Assembly (NCBI RefSeq): GCF_004354015.1
Contig: NZ_SMRU01000024.1
Span: 26,158-90,157 of the forward strand
Origin: Arthrobacter terricola
GTDB lineage: Bacteria > Actinomycetota > Actinomycetes > Actinomycetales > Micrococcaceae
Length of the DNA: 64,000 nucleotides
Direction of reading: 5' to 3'
Positions 52,906 to 61,823 of this stretch are shown here, one piece after another. Below the pieces are notes generated by a model. It had not been told where the DNA came from and ran no database searches. It worked only from the letters and a program-made list of their open reading frames with translations. Position 1 is the stretch's first letter. Each line of letters starts with the position of its first letter. The position numbers were made by a program, and so were the translations under genes.

Positions 52906-54588
52906 ATGTCCGGGAAGGACACTCCCATGCCCACAAACACCCCCACGGATCCGCAGCCCGTGACGGCTGCGGCACACATCGCCCCCGCAGCCCTGGATTC
53001 GGCCCACATCGGCGATATCAAGGGCGCATTCGGAACAATCAAAGTCGATCAGGCGGCGAGCCACAGCGGTTGGAAAGCGAGGCTGAAGACCCTTCTGGCC
53101 GTCGTCGGACCCGGCCTGATCGTGATGGTCGGAGACAACGACGCCGGAGCTTTCGGCACGTACACGCAGGCCGGCCAGGATTACGGCACGGCTCTGTTGT
53201 GGACCCTGCTGCTGCTGGTTCCGGTTCTGTACGTGAACCAGGAAATGGTGCTGCGGCTGGGCATCGTGACCGGAGTGGGACATGCCCGTCTCATCCTGGA
53301 GCGGTTCGGCAAGTTCTGGGGCGCGTTCAGCGTCATCGACCTCTTCATCCTCAATGCCTTGACCATCGTTACTGAGTTCATCGGCATCAGCCTGGGCCTT
53401 GATTACCTGGGCATTCCGAAGGTCATCGGGGTCCTGGTTGCGGCCGCGGTCATCATCGGCGCGGCCTCCACGGGATCCTTCAAGCGCTTCGAACGGGTCT
53501 GCATGATCCTCGTCGCGGGGTCGCTGCTGTTGGTTCCGATCATCGTGATGGTGCACCCGGACATGGGCCAGATGGCTCACGACTTCATTGTCCCCGGGGT
53601 CCCTGCCGGTTCGGATCTGTCCACGGTGACGCTACTGATCATCGGAATCGTGGGTACCACGATCGCGCCGTGGCAGCTGTTCTTCCAGCAGTCGTACCTG
53701 ATCGACAAGCGCATCACTCCGCGGTTCATCAACTACGAAAAGGCCGACCTCTGGATCGGTATCGTCATCGTCGTTGTAGGGGCCGCGGCGATCATCGGGT
53801 TCACGGCGGCAACGTTCGCCGGTCGGCCCGAGTTCGGGAACTTCACCGACGCCGGCGGCGTCGCTCAAGGCCTCGAAAAGTACGTCGGGAAAACCGCGGG
53901 CGTGCTCTTCGCCGTCGCCTTGATTGATGCCTCGATCATCGGCGCCGCGGCAGTCGGACTCTCCACCTCGTACGCGCTGGGTGACGTCCTTGGCCTGAAG
54001 CACTCCCTGCACCGCAAGTTCTCCGACGCCAAGGGCTTCTACGCCGTCTTCGCCGGAATCCTGCTCGTCTCGGCAATCGTGGTCCTGATCCCCGGAGCCC
54101 CGCTCGGGCTGCTGACGGTCGGCGTGCAGGTCCTTGCCGGCGTCCTCCTACCTTCGGCCACGGTGTTCCTGCTTTTGCTGTGCAACGACAAGCAAGTCCT
54201 GGGCCCGTGGGTCAACGGCAAGTTCCTGAACATCTTCACCGCGTTCATCATCGGCATCCTGGTGATCCTGTCCCTTGTCCTCACCTCAAGCGTCCTGTTC
54301 CCGGACATGACCGGCGAGACGATCGTCGCGATCATCCTCATCGGAAGCGGCGCGTGCCTGCTCGGCTGCATCGCCTACGCGCTCTACGGTGCCTTCCGCC
54401 CTGCCCCCGCAGCGGACGCCGTGAACCGCGCCGACCGCCGCGACTGGAGGATGCCGCCCCTGGCCCTGCTGAAAGCCCCGAAGATCTCCACGGCGCGCCG
54501 GGCCGGGCTCACCGTCCTGCGGTCCTACCTCCTGATTGCGATGATCCTGGTCATCGTCCGCGTCGTTCAACTCGCTATTGGCGGTTGA
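52906..54588 (+). CDS. NRAMP-related magnesium transporter (NRMT type)
   Basis: A 560-residue NRAMP-fold protein with about 11 helices. The TM1 metal site, DPGN in Mn/Fe transporters, is DNDAG here (GPGLIVMVGDNDAGAF), and the TM6 MPH is APW (GTTIAPWQLFFQQS), losing the metal-selective methionine. That matches NRMT proteins, a subfamily shown in Clostridium to import Mg2+ under M-box control. An M-box lies upstream. Start at ATG 52906 (GGCGGAG 5 bases away); ATG 52927 with AAGGA is equally good. It is followed by a soluble Mg-sensor-like gene. Confidence 0.92.
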   Translation: MSGKDTPMPTNTPTDPQPVTAAAHIAPAALDSAHIGDIKGAFGTIKVDQAASHSGWKARLKTLLAVVGPGLIVMVGDNDAGAFGTYTQAGQDYGTALLWTLLLLVPVLYVNQEMVLRLGIVTGVGHARLILERFGKFWGAFSVIDLFILNALTIVTEFIGISLGLDYLGIPKVIGVLVAAAVIIGAASTGSFKRFERVCMILVAGSLLLVPIIVMVHPDMGQMAHDFIVPGVPAGSDLSTVTLLIIGIVGTTIAPWQLFFQQSYLIDKRITPRFINYEKADLWIGIVIVVVGAAAIIGFTAATFAGRPEFGNFTDAGGVAQGLEKYVGKTAGVLFAVALIDASIIGAAAVGLSTSYALGDVLGLKHSLHRKFSDAKGFYAVFAGILLVSAIVVLIPGAPLGLLTVGVQVLAGVLLPSATVFLLLLCNDKQVLGPWVNGKFLNIFTAFIIGILVILSLVLTSSVLFPDMTGETIVAIILIGSGACLLGCIAYALYGAFRPAPAADAVNRADRRDWRMPPLALLKAPKISTARRAGLTVLRSYLLIAMILVIVRVVQLAIGG

Positions 54589-54652
54589 ATCTCCACCGCG
54601 TAGATTCCACAACAGGACCATCAAAGACCCCTTCACCGAAAGGCTCCCACCG

Positions 54653-55948
54653 ATGAGCACCACCAACGCACGCATGCACCGCTTCATGCTCTCAACCCTC
54701 CTGCGCCAGCCCGTCCTCGATTCCAAGGACAACCAGATCGGTGTCATGGCTGACGTCATCGTCCGGCTCCAGGACGCCGCCTACCCCGTCCTCGCCGGCA
54801 TCGTCATCGATCTGGGAGACAACCAGATCTTCGTGACCTTCGAAGACGTGGCAGGCATCGAAGCCGACCGCGTCCGGCTCCGCACCGCCAAGCTTGACCT
54901 GCGCCCGTTCAGCCGACGCGAAGGCGAAGTCCTGCTCAAGGAAGACGTCCTGGGGCACCGGCTGATCGACACCGAACGCACCATCATGGTCAAGGCATAC
55001 GACGTCGAACTCACCCAGGACGGCGGCTCCTGGGAAGCCACCGGACTCGACGTCCACAAACCCCGGTGGTTCCGCACGGAACGTACCCACAAGCCGCACG
55101 CCCTGCGCGATTGGAACCAGTTCCTTCCCCTCATCGGCCACAAAGACTCAAGCAAGGTACGCTCCGGCTTCGCCCGCTTCAGCAAAATGAAGCCTGCCCA
55201 GATCGCCGACCTCATCGAGGACTCATCAGACAAAGAACAGCACGAACTGCTGGCTCAGGTGCATAACGACCCTGAGCTCGAAGCCGACGTGTTTGAAGAG
55301 CTCGACGACGACCGCCAGTCCCGCATCCTGAAAGGCCTCACCGACGCGCAAGTTGCCGATGTGCTGGCCCGCATGCGCGCAGACGACGCCGCGGACGCGG
55401 TCATGGATCTTCCCCAGGAACGCCGAACAACGATCCTGGCCCTCCTGCCTGCTTCGCAGAACACAAAAGTCATGGCACTCCTTGGCTACCATGACGCAAC
55501 AGCGGGCGGGCTGATGGGAACCGATTACGTGGCCGTGCCTTCAACTGCGACCGTCGCGGAGGGGATCAACGCGGTGCGGGCTGCTACCGCTCACCAGCCG
55601 GAGGCACTGACCACGATTTACACCCTCCACCCGGACGGAACACTCGCAGCCGCCATCGGCCTGGTGAAAGCACTTCAATCAGACCCCGAAAAGCCCCTCA
55701 GCGATGTCGCCGACCCTGAGCCCGTCAGCGCGCAACCTGGTGACGATATCATCGACGTGACCACCACCATGGCCGATTTCAACCTGCTCACCCTGCCCGT
55801 CATTGACGCCGAAAGGCGCATCCTGGGCGTGATCACGGTCGACGACGCCTTGGAAGCGGCGATCCCCAGCGACTGGGCGCGCCGCGAACACAACCACAGC
55901 GCCCCCGGCAGCAGCCACACAGAACCGACGAGTGAATCCAGCCGCTAG
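54653..55948 (+). CDS. Soluble PRC-barrel / MgtE_N / CBS protein (no MgtE channel domain)
   Basis: A 431-residue cytosolic protein: PRC-barrel-like region (about 14-150), MgtE N-terminal helical domain (about 180-275; QIADLIEDSS, EELDDDRQSRIL, MRADDAADAVMDLP) and two CBS domains (about 285-410; GLMGTDYVAVPSTATVAEG, VIDAERRILGVITVDDAL). In MgtE channels these cytosolic domains sense Mg2+ and gate the pore, but here the membrane part is absent. The gene follows the NRMT gene by 64 bases, so I infer it regulates that transporter. The start ATG 54653 has GAAAGG. Confidence 0.9.
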   Translation: MSTTNARMHRFMLSTLLRQPVLDSKDNQIGVMADVIVRLQDAAYPVLAGIVIDLGDNQIFVTFEDVAGIEADRVRLRTAKLDLRPFSRREGEVLLKEDVLGHRLIDTERTIMVKAYDVELTQDGGSWEATGLDVHKPRWFRTERTHKPHALRDWNQFLPLIGHKDSSKVRSGFARFSKMKPAQIADLIEDSSDKEQHELLAQVHNDPELEADVFEELDDDRQSRILKGLTDAQVADVLARMRADDAADAVMDLPQERRTTILALLPASQNTKVMALLGYHDATAGGLMGTDYVAVPSTATVAEGINAVRAATAHQPEALTTIYTLHPDGTLAAAIGLVKALQSDPEKPLSDVADPEPVSAQPGDDIIDVTTTMADFNLLTLPVIDAERRILGVITVDDALEAAIPSDWARREHNHSAPGSSHTEPTSESSR

Positions 55949-55980
55949 CCCTTCCAGCCCTCCCGGAAAATGAGCAACCG

Positions 55981-57354
55981 ATGACTGAAAACAACACTCC
56001 GCGCCGGCTCTCGCTGTACGAGCAGCTCCTTAACCGTGACCGGGACCGTAAGTTCCGGCGTCGGAGGATCGTCTTGTTCTCCGCCCTCGCAGTTGCCCTG
56101 CTGGTTGCCGGGGCGATTGTGTACGTGGGCGGGACGGCCCTGAACTTCAACGCAAACCTTCACCGTTCCGGTGCGCTCAACGGCCAGAACGTTCCGAAGC
56201 TCACCAAGGACACGAACATCCTCGTGATGGGCCTGGATACAAGGGTGGACGAGCAGGGCAAGCCCCTTCCTCCGGAGATGTATGACGCTCTTCATGCGGG
56301 CGATGAAAACACCGGCGGCTACAACTCCAACGTGCTGATGCTGATCCACATCCCCGCGGACGGCTCCAAGGCCGCGGGAATCTCCATCCCGCGCGATGAT
56401 TACGTCGATGTCGCCGGCATTCCCGCCGGTGGACCGGCCAAAGCGAAGATCAAGGAGGCTTACGGTTACGGTTTCGACGCCGAAAAGACATCACTGATCA
56501 ACGCGGGAAAGCCCGACGACGACACCACCTACCAGGCGGCGCGCGACGGCGGGCGAAAAGCGGAAATAGCCACCGTCAGCCAGTTCCTCGGCAACAACAT
56601 CCACATCGACCATTTCATCGAAGTGACCATGGCAGCCTTCTACCAGACGGCCCAGGCCATCGCCCCCATCACCGTGTGCATCAACCGTGCCACCCAGGAC
56701 ACCTTCTCGGGCGCGGACTTCAAGGCCGGGATCCAGCAGATCGACGCGAAGCAAGCCATGGCCTTCGTCCGGCAACGACGCGACACCACCGACCCCAACT
56801 ACCAGTTCTCGGATCTGGACCGCGAACGCCGGCAGCAAGCCTTCATCACTTCGGTGTCCCACCAACTCAAACAGGCCGGAACCTTCACCGACATCGGAAA
56901 AATGCAGGGCGTCCTGTCCGCCGTCAGCAAGAACATCGTGGTTGACGCCGATCTGAACCTTATCGAACTGGCCCAGCAAGCCACAGCCTTGACTGGTGGA
57001 AACATCGCGTTCACCACGCTGCCCATCACCGGATTCGGATGGTCGCCCGAGGGCGCATCGATCAACACCATCGACCTCGACCAGGTCCAGGCCACCGTCA
57101 AGGATCTCCTCAGCCCCGCACCTGCGACAACACAAGCCCCTGCGCCGGATTCCGCCAGCGCAAGCGCCCCCGCTGACGCGGGCGGCCAAACAGGCCCGGA
57201 CAGCCAAACCGCGACGGTGGACACCCCGGCACCCTCTGCGGCCGCCGCGCCTGCGGCAGCTTCCAGTGCTGCTCCGAGCCAAGGACCCGGAACCAGCACC
57301 TATGCGGACTCGACCGGAGCACTTCAAGGCGGATCCATCCCATGCGTCAAGTGA
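55981..57354 (+). CDS. LytR-CpsA-Psr (LCP) family wall-polymer ligase
   Basis: A 457-residue protein: cytoplasmic basic tail, one membrane helix (about 32-52) and an extracellular LCP domain. Catalytic features include ILVMGLDTR, SNVLMLIHIPADG, GISIPRDDYV and FVRQRRDTTDPNYQFSDLDRERRQQ, the lipid-phosphate-binding Arg/Asp set. It attaches teichoic acid- or arabinogalactan-like polymers to peptidoglycan. The last ~90 residues are Ala/Pro/Ser-rich and replace the LytR_C domain. It follows the Mg module by 33 bases but a functional link is not evident. Confidence 0.93.
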   Translation: MTENNTPRRLSLYEQLLNRDRDRKFRRRRIVLFSALAVALLVAGAIVYVGGTALNFNANLHRSGALNGQNVPKLTKDTNILVMGLDTRVDEQGKPLPPEMYDALHAGDENTGGYNSNVLMLIHIPADGSKAAGISIPRDDYVDVAGIPAGGPAKAKIKEAYGYGFDAEKTSLINAGKPDDDTTYQAARDGGRKAEIATVSQFLGNNIHIDHFIEVTMAAFYQTAQAIAPITVCINRATQDTFSGADFKAGIQQIDAKQAMAFVRQRRDTTDPNYQFSDLDRERRQQAFITSVSHQLKQAGTFTDIGKMQGVLSAVSKNIVVDADLNLIELAQQATALTGGNIAFTTLPITGFGWSPEGASINTIDLDQVQATVKDLLSPAPATTQAPAPDSASASAPADAGGQTGPDSQTATVDTPAPSAAAAPAAASSAAPSQGPGTSTYADSTGALQGGSIPCVK

Positions 57355-57411
57355 CAGCTTCGCATTAAGGGTTATCCCGGCCCTGAGGTACTCTTGCCGG
57401 CGCTTCCATCC

Positions 57412-57432
57412 ATACCTAGACTCTCTAGGTAT
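57412..57432. promoter_or_regulatory. 21-bp palindrome overlapping the PadR start
   Basis: ATACCTAGA-CTC-TCTAGGTAT is perfectly symmetrical and covers the first two bases of the PadR ATG (57431). It would let PadR block its own, probably leaderless, transcript. Confidence 0.75.
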
Positions 57433-57754
57433 GGGACGGAGTTCGGTGAATGGACAGCTAGACCTTTTGCTACTTGGTTCGCTCGGGGCGGGGGAGACGC
57501 ACGGTTACGCGCTGATCGCACGCATTCACGAGCGCAGCGGGGAGCGGCTTGAGTTGCAGGAGGGCTCGGTTTACCCGGCGCTGCACAAGCTCGAAGCGGC
57601 CGGGTGGGTGGCGAGCCGCTGGGCTCAGGATGCCGGCGGACGGCGGCGCGTCTATGCGCTCACCACGCCAGGGCACACAGAGCTCGCCCGGCGTACCGAG
57701 GAATGGAAGGGCTTCTCGACGGCGGTGTGGGGCGTTCTGGGGGTGGCGTCGTGA
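57431..57754 (+). CDS. PadR-family transcriptional regulator
   Basis: A 107-residue PadR protein: GQLDLLLLGSL, ETHGYALIARIHE, LQEGSVYPALHKLEAAGWVAS and RRRVYALTTPG are the family HTH and wing. The open frame extends upstream, but the ATG at 57431 matches family length. It lies in a palindrome with no ribosome-binding site, consistent with leaderless expression. It overlaps the next gene by 4 bases (GTGA). Confidence 0.93.
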   Translation: MGRSSVNGQLDLLLLGSLGAGETHGYALIARIHERSGERLELQEGSVYPALHKLEAAGWVASRWAQDAGGRRRVYALTTPGHTELARRTEEWKGFSTAVWGVLGVAS

Positions 57755-58533
57755 GCGTGGAGAACGGCGCCGGGGCCGACGAGGGGCCTATCGACGCTTA
57801 CCTCGATGAACTTTTCGCAGCCGCGCACGACGGCGACCCGGCCGCCGCGCGCAGGCTCCTGGCCGAGACCGAAGCGCACCTGCGTGAATGTGCCGCCCGG
57901 CTCCGTGGCCAGGGCCTTGACCCGCTGGACGCCGAGCGGGAGGCTGTCAGCCGCTTCGGTCCGGTCAGTACGGTCACCCCGGTCTTGCGGCCGTCACTCC
58001 GGGACGTTGCCCGGCTGCCGCTGCGCGCGTTGGTCCGCCCGCTGGTTGGCCTGGCCGCCGTGGGCGCGATCGCTGTCGGGCTGAGCGGCGCTCTTTCCGA
58101 GCTGTTCGGCCGGGTCTGGGGCGCCGGCTTCGTGTCCGGCGATCTTCCCGGCGTCGCCTATACGGCCGCCAGGTGCGCGGTCCTGCAAGCCCCTTATCCT
58201 GGCTTGGACTGCGCCCAGGCTGCAGCGGCGCATCACTGGGGCGAGGTTGTCGAATACCGTGTTGCACTGGGTGTGCTTGGCCTTGTGTTGCTGCTCGTTT
58301 GGCGGGTGCTTCCTCGCGACACCGGGCTCCCTGCGGGCCTCGCTCCTTCGATCGCAGCCGCGGCCTTCCTCCTCGCCGCCGTAGGGACGGGATTCCTGGC
58401 ACTCAACGCCGCCGTCCAAGGTTGGCAAGGCACCGGCGCGTGGCTGAGCGCCGCCGTCGTCGCCCTTCCGCTCGGCGCCGTGTTCGCGCTCACCGCCCTG
58501 CGGGCAATCCACGTGAAACCCGCACGCGCATAA
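57751..58533 (+). CDS. HAAS-domain membrane protein (PadR partner)
   Basis: A 260-residue protein from GTG 57751. The N-terminal ~80 residues form a HAAS/permease-prefix helical domain (YLDELFAAA, ETEAHLRECAARL, REAVSRFGP), followed by five or so membrane helices. HAAS proteins are often encoded with PadR regulators and may transduce envelope signals or antagonise PadR. The 4-base overlap with PadR supports a joint module. Confidence 0.85.
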   Translation: MSVENGAGADEGPIDAYLDELFAAAHDGDPAAARRLLAETEAHLRECAARLRGQGLDPLDAEREAVSRFGPVSTVTPVLRPSLRDVARLPLRALVRPLVGLAAVGAIAVGLSGALSELFGRVWGAGFVSGDLPGVAYTAARCAVLQAPYPGLDCAQAAAAHHWGEVVEYRVALGVLGLVLLLVWRVLPRDTGLPAGLAPSIAAAAFLLAAVGTGFLALNAAVQGWQGTGAWLSAAVVALPLGAVFALTALRAIHVKPARA

Positions 58534-58542
58534 GACAAAGCG

Positions 58543-58584
58543 AAGGCCCGGAGTGCCGGCCCCCTGGGCGGCACTCCGGGCCTT
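58543..58584. terminator. Bidirectional rho-independent terminator
   Basis: AAGGCCCGGAGTGCCG (58543-58558) pairs perfectly with its complement (58569-58584) around a 10-base loop. It sits between the convergent HAAS gene and the small membrane protein gene. Confidence 0.85.
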
Positions 58585-58596
58585 CAGGCCGCAGGA

Positions 58597-58743
58597 TCAG
58601 ACGCGGGATCTGCCGGTGACGAGGTGGACGATCAGCACGATGACGGCGATGACCAGAAGCAGGTGGATGAACCCGCCTCCAATGCTGGTGAGCAGGCCGA
58701 GAAGCCAGAGCACGGCGAGAATAATGGCTATCCAAAGCAACAT
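58597..58743 (-). CDS. lmo0937-family (DUF5670) small membrane protein
   Basis: A 48-residue protein, too short for many gene finders. Two membrane helices (LLWIAIILAVLWLLGLL and LLLVIAVIVLIVHLV) flank SIGGGFIH, the pattern of the lmo0937 family, and it ends TGRSRV. GGGAGA precedes the ATG at 58743. The family is often stress-induced; function unknown. Confidence 0.9.
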   Translation of the reverse strand: MLLWIAIILAVLWLLGLLTSIGGGFIHLLLVIAVIVLIVHLVTGRSRV

Positions 58744-58834
58744 GGGGTCTCCCTTGTTTGTTGGTTTTATCTGTTAAGTTCCGCTGGCCACAACATGTCC
58801 TCCACAGTTGGGGGAGGGGTAGGGTCACTGCGGG

Positions 58835-59038
58835 CTATAAGGGCTGCACGTTGTCCGCGTGCAGTCCTTTGCCTGGCTGGAGGATGTCGAAGGACACCCG
58901 TTGGTCACCATCCAAGGACGGGTATCCGCGTCCGGCAAGGGCTGAGGAATGGATGAATACGTCCGGGCCGTTGTTGTCCTGGGCAATGAAGCCATAGCCC
59001 TTCTCCGGATCGAACCACTTCACTCTTCCTGTGGACAT
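58835..59038 (-). CDS. Cold-shock protein (CspA family)
   Basis: A 67-residue single-stranded nucleic-acid-binding protein. RNP1 is KGYGFIAQ and RNP2 is DVFIHSSAL; GRVKWFDPEKG opens the fold. The start at ATG 59038 is preceded by GGAGGGAACGAAG. Likely an RNA chaperone at low temperature or other stress. Confidence 0.96.
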   Translation of the reverse strand: MSTGRVKWFDPEKGYGFIAQDNNGPDVFIHSSALAGRGYPSLDGDQRVSFDILQPGKGLHADNVQPL

Positions 59039-59209
59039 CTTCGTTCCCTCCGCATCCCTGCCCGGCCTCCCGGTCCGGAGACCGCGGCGGGTTAAACGCA
59101 ATTATAAGCATGCTTAGTTAATTTTGAGGGTGGTTTTTCACGGTGATCCATCCGGACCACCCAAAACGAATACAGGTGTGAGGTGTCTGTTTGCCCTAAA
59201 TGCGCTCGT

Positions 59210-60211
59210 CTAACTAATCACTGCTGCGTGATCGACATCGGCTTTCGCCGCCCAGCGCCGGGCCAGCCCGGCGCAGACCATGAGCTGCATTTGATGAAAG
59301 AGCATCAGGGGGAGCACCATAAGCCCGACCATGGGTCCGGCGAACAGCACTGAAGCCATTGGCACGCCTGTTGCCAGGCTCTTCTTGGAACCGCAGAAGA
59401 TAATCGCGATCCGGTCTGCCTTGGCAAATCCCATCCGGCGGCTCCCATAGCTGGTCGCGGCGAGCACTGCGGCCAGCAGCAGCGCGTTCACGAGGAGCAG
59501 CCCGACAAGCCGGGGCGGCGTGAGCTGGCCCCAGATTCCTCCCACGACACCTTCACTGAACGCTCCGTAGACGACGATCAGAATTGAGCCGCGATCCACG
59601 AGTGTCGTCATCCGCTTGTGTCGGCGGATCCATCCGGCAATCCAGGGCCTGGCGAGCTGACCGCCTATAAAGGGCACGAGCAGCTTCAGGACAATATCCA
59701 GCACCTGACCTGCGAAGTCGGCGCCGCTTTTCGTGACGTTCAGCAGCAGGGCGGCCAGCAGCGGGGTTGCGAGGATGCCGATCAGGTTGGAGAAGGTGGC
59801 ACTGCAAATGGCCGCCGCAACATTGCCGCGGGCGATCGAGGTGAAGGCAATCGAGGACTGCACCGTCGAGGGGAGCAGGCAGAGAAAGAGCACCCCTTGG
59901 TACAGCTGCGGTCCGAGAAGGCCAGGCTCAAGCACGCGGACCAAAACGCCAAGCAAGGGGAAAAGCGCGAAAGTCACCGCGAAGACGATGCCGTGCAGCC
60001 GCCACTGGCGCAGCCCTTCAAGGGCCTCCCGTGGTGAAAGCCGGGCGCCGTACAAAAAGAACAGCAAAGCAACGGCCACCGTTTGCAGCCCGCCCACGCC
60101 GCTGGCTGCGGCGCCCCGTGCCGGGAGGAACGAGGCCAAGACGATGGTCAGGAGCAAGCACATGATGAACGGATCGACACGGCGGAAGAGGGCAGAAAAA
60201 ACGCGGGGCAT
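59210..60211 (-). CDS. Bile acid:sodium symporter-like (SBF/YfeH type) transporter
   Basis: A 333-residue membrane protein with about ten helices. FFLYGARLSPREALEG, FLCLLPSTVQSSIAFTS and IIFCGSKKSLATGVPMA are the SBF-like (PF13593) motifs. Family members transport organic anions with sodium; the substrate is not known. The start is ATG 60211; the frame upstream overlaps the divergent LysR control region. Divergent LysR is the probable regulator. Confidence 0.9.
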   Translation of the reverse strand: MPRVFSALFRRVDPFIMCLLLTIVLASFLPARGAAASGVGGLQTVAVALLFFLYGARLSPREALEGLRQWRLHGIVFAVTFALFPLLGVLVRVLEPGLLGPQLYQGVLFLCLLPSTVQSSIAFTSIARGNVAAAICSATFSNLIGILATPLLAALLLNVTKSGADFAGQVLDIVLKLLVPFIGGQLARPWIAGWIRRHKRMTTLVDRGSILIVVYGAFSEGVVGGIWGQLTPPRLVGLLLVNALLLAAVLAATSYGSRRMGFAKADRIAIIFCGSKKSLATGVPMASVLFAGPMVGLMVLPLMLFHQMQLMVCAGLARRWAAKADVDHAAVIS

Positions 60212-60305
60212 GTATCGATTGTCCAATCCGCCGGGTCTATTGCAAAAGTAGCTGGCTGCTCTGAATATCATCATGAATCTTGATCAATCGGGTTATGCTG
60301 GCAGG

Positions 60306-61163
60306 GTGTTCGATCCAGTGCAGCTGAAGTCGTTTCTCATGGTTGCCGAGACCGGCGGTTTCACGAGTGCCGGCCGGAGGCTCGGCCTGCAGCAGTCGAC
60401 GGTGAGCCAGCATGTGCGCCGGCTCGAGGAAGCGGCCGGACGCCGCCTTTTTCTGCGCGACACCCGTTCAGTGGAGCTCACCGCAGAGGGAGAGGTCATG
60501 TTGGGTTTCGCGCGCAGCATCCTGGACACCAACGAGCGGGCCGCCAGATATTTCACGAACAGTCCTGTCCGGGGACGCCTGCGCTTCGGTGCGTCGGAGG
60601 ATCTGGTCGTTTCCGAACTTCCCCATATCCTGCGCAGCTTCCGCCGCGCCCATCCGATGGTCGACCTCGAACTCACGGTCGAACTCAGCGGCATCCTGCA
60701 CGAGCAGTTGGCGGCCGGGGCGTTGGATCTGGTGTTGGCCAAACGGCTCGGCGAGGGCGACGGCGGGCGCCTGGTTTGGCGCGAGCCGCTGGCTTGGGCG
60801 GCCGCTGAGGACTTCCGGCTTGAGCCGGGACAACCGGTCCCGATCATCGTCTATCCGCCGCCAAGCATTACCCGCGCTCGGGTCATCGAGGTGCTGGGGC
60901 GCTCCAAGCGCCCATGGCACATTGCGTGCACCAGCGGAAGCCTCAGTGGACTCACCGCGGCAGCGCTGGCCGGCCTTGGGGTCATGGCACACGTACAGGG
61001 ACTTGTCCCGCAGGGCCTTCGGCCGGTCAAAGAAGATCTGCCACCACTGGGTGACACCGAGTTCGTCTTGAGCGCCGGACGAGCCGGGCAACGGGAGCCG
61101 GGACGAACCCTCGCCGAGGCCATTCTTGCAAACGGAGACCGGCTGCGCAGGGGCGGGCGTTGA
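60306..61163 (+). CDS. LysR-family regulator, divergent from the SBF-like gene
   Basis: A 285-residue LysR protein beginning FDPVQLKSFLMVAETGGFTSA with HTH RLGLQQSTVSQHVRRLE. I start at GTG 60306, as family members begin with M-F-D-P; TATGCT lies 6 bases before, suggesting a leaderless mRNA. ATG 60273 would add 11 residues. Probably controls the divergent transporter gene. Confidence 0.9.
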   Translation: MFDPVQLKSFLMVAETGGFTSAGRRLGLQQSTVSQHVRRLEEAAGRRLFLRDTRSVELTAEGEVMLGFARSILDTNERAARYFTNSPVRGRLRFGASEDLVVSELPHILRSFRRAHPMVDLELTVELSGILHEQLAAGALDLVLAKRLGEGDGGRLVWREPLAWAAAEDFRLEPGQPVPIIVYPPPSITRARVIEVLGRSKRPWHIACTSGSLSGLTAAALAGLGVMAHVQGLVPQGLRPVKEDLPPLGDTEFVLSAGRAGQREPGRTLAEAILANGDRLRRGGR

Positions 61164-61414
61164 CGGCACCGAAATGGTCTGCGCTCCTTCTCCAAATCCG
61201 CTTTCCGTGCCCCTATGATTTCGCGTAGATGCGCCCCGCGCGTCAAGGTCCTGAGGGGCCGTTTCACCCAGTAATAACGCCTCAGGAGCGTCGACCACGC
61301 AGGTGACGCAGGCCGCCGTCGGGACACCCGCTGTGGCTCGCGGTTCAGACCATCACCATCACGGCGCCCTCAGGCGGTGTTTCGGTCCAGTACAAGGTCT
61401 ATGACGGTGGTGGC

Positions 61415-61783
61415 TTGGGCGGGTTGTGCGATCCGAAATCGTCCGGAACCCTCGCAACTGTCTCCCACGCAGCTGTTCCCGGTTTTCCGGCGGCATCGCT
61501 CGTCGACGTCACCATGACGAACTCCACACCCGGGTCTGCGGATGCGCTGTATCGCTCCGAACTGATCCCCACTGCGGCAGCGGATGCCTTGAAGGTGGGC
61601 GATAGCGCGTGCGCGGAAACGTCGTACACAAACATCGTCAAACTCGACGCGTCGCGCGGACTCGAGCTGTACTACACCAAGATCATCGTCAATGGCGCCC
61701 AGACCTTGAACGACGTCGAAGCGGCCCAAGCGACGAGTGAATACCAACAAGCACGCCAGATCCTCCTGTCCACCACGCACTGA
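61415..61783 (+). CDS. Hypothetical protein, probably N-terminally truncated
   Basis: A 122-residue frame from TTG 61415; it remains open back to a TGA near 61303, adding residues such as VQTITITAPSGGVSVQYKVYDGGG. Content is protein-like and resembles an extracytoplasmic beta-rich domain (VKLDASRGLELYYTK), but no signal peptide or good start is present. Likely the 3' end of a gene whose front was lost. Family not recognised. Confidence 0.45.
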   Translation: MGGLCDPKSSGTLATVSHAAVPGFPAASLVDVTMTNSTPGSADALYRSELIPTAAADALKVGDSACAETSYTNIVKLDASRGLELYYTKIIVNGAQTLNDVEAAQATSEYQQARQILLSTTH

Positions 61784-61823
61784 CCCGGGCCACATTAGCC
61801 AAGCCCGGGGCGTCATCGGGGAG

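Noticed and set aside
61351..61362. CATCACCATCAC, which could look like a His-tag from a vector
   Set aside because: It reads I-T-I-T in the coding frame and no vector sequence flanks it.
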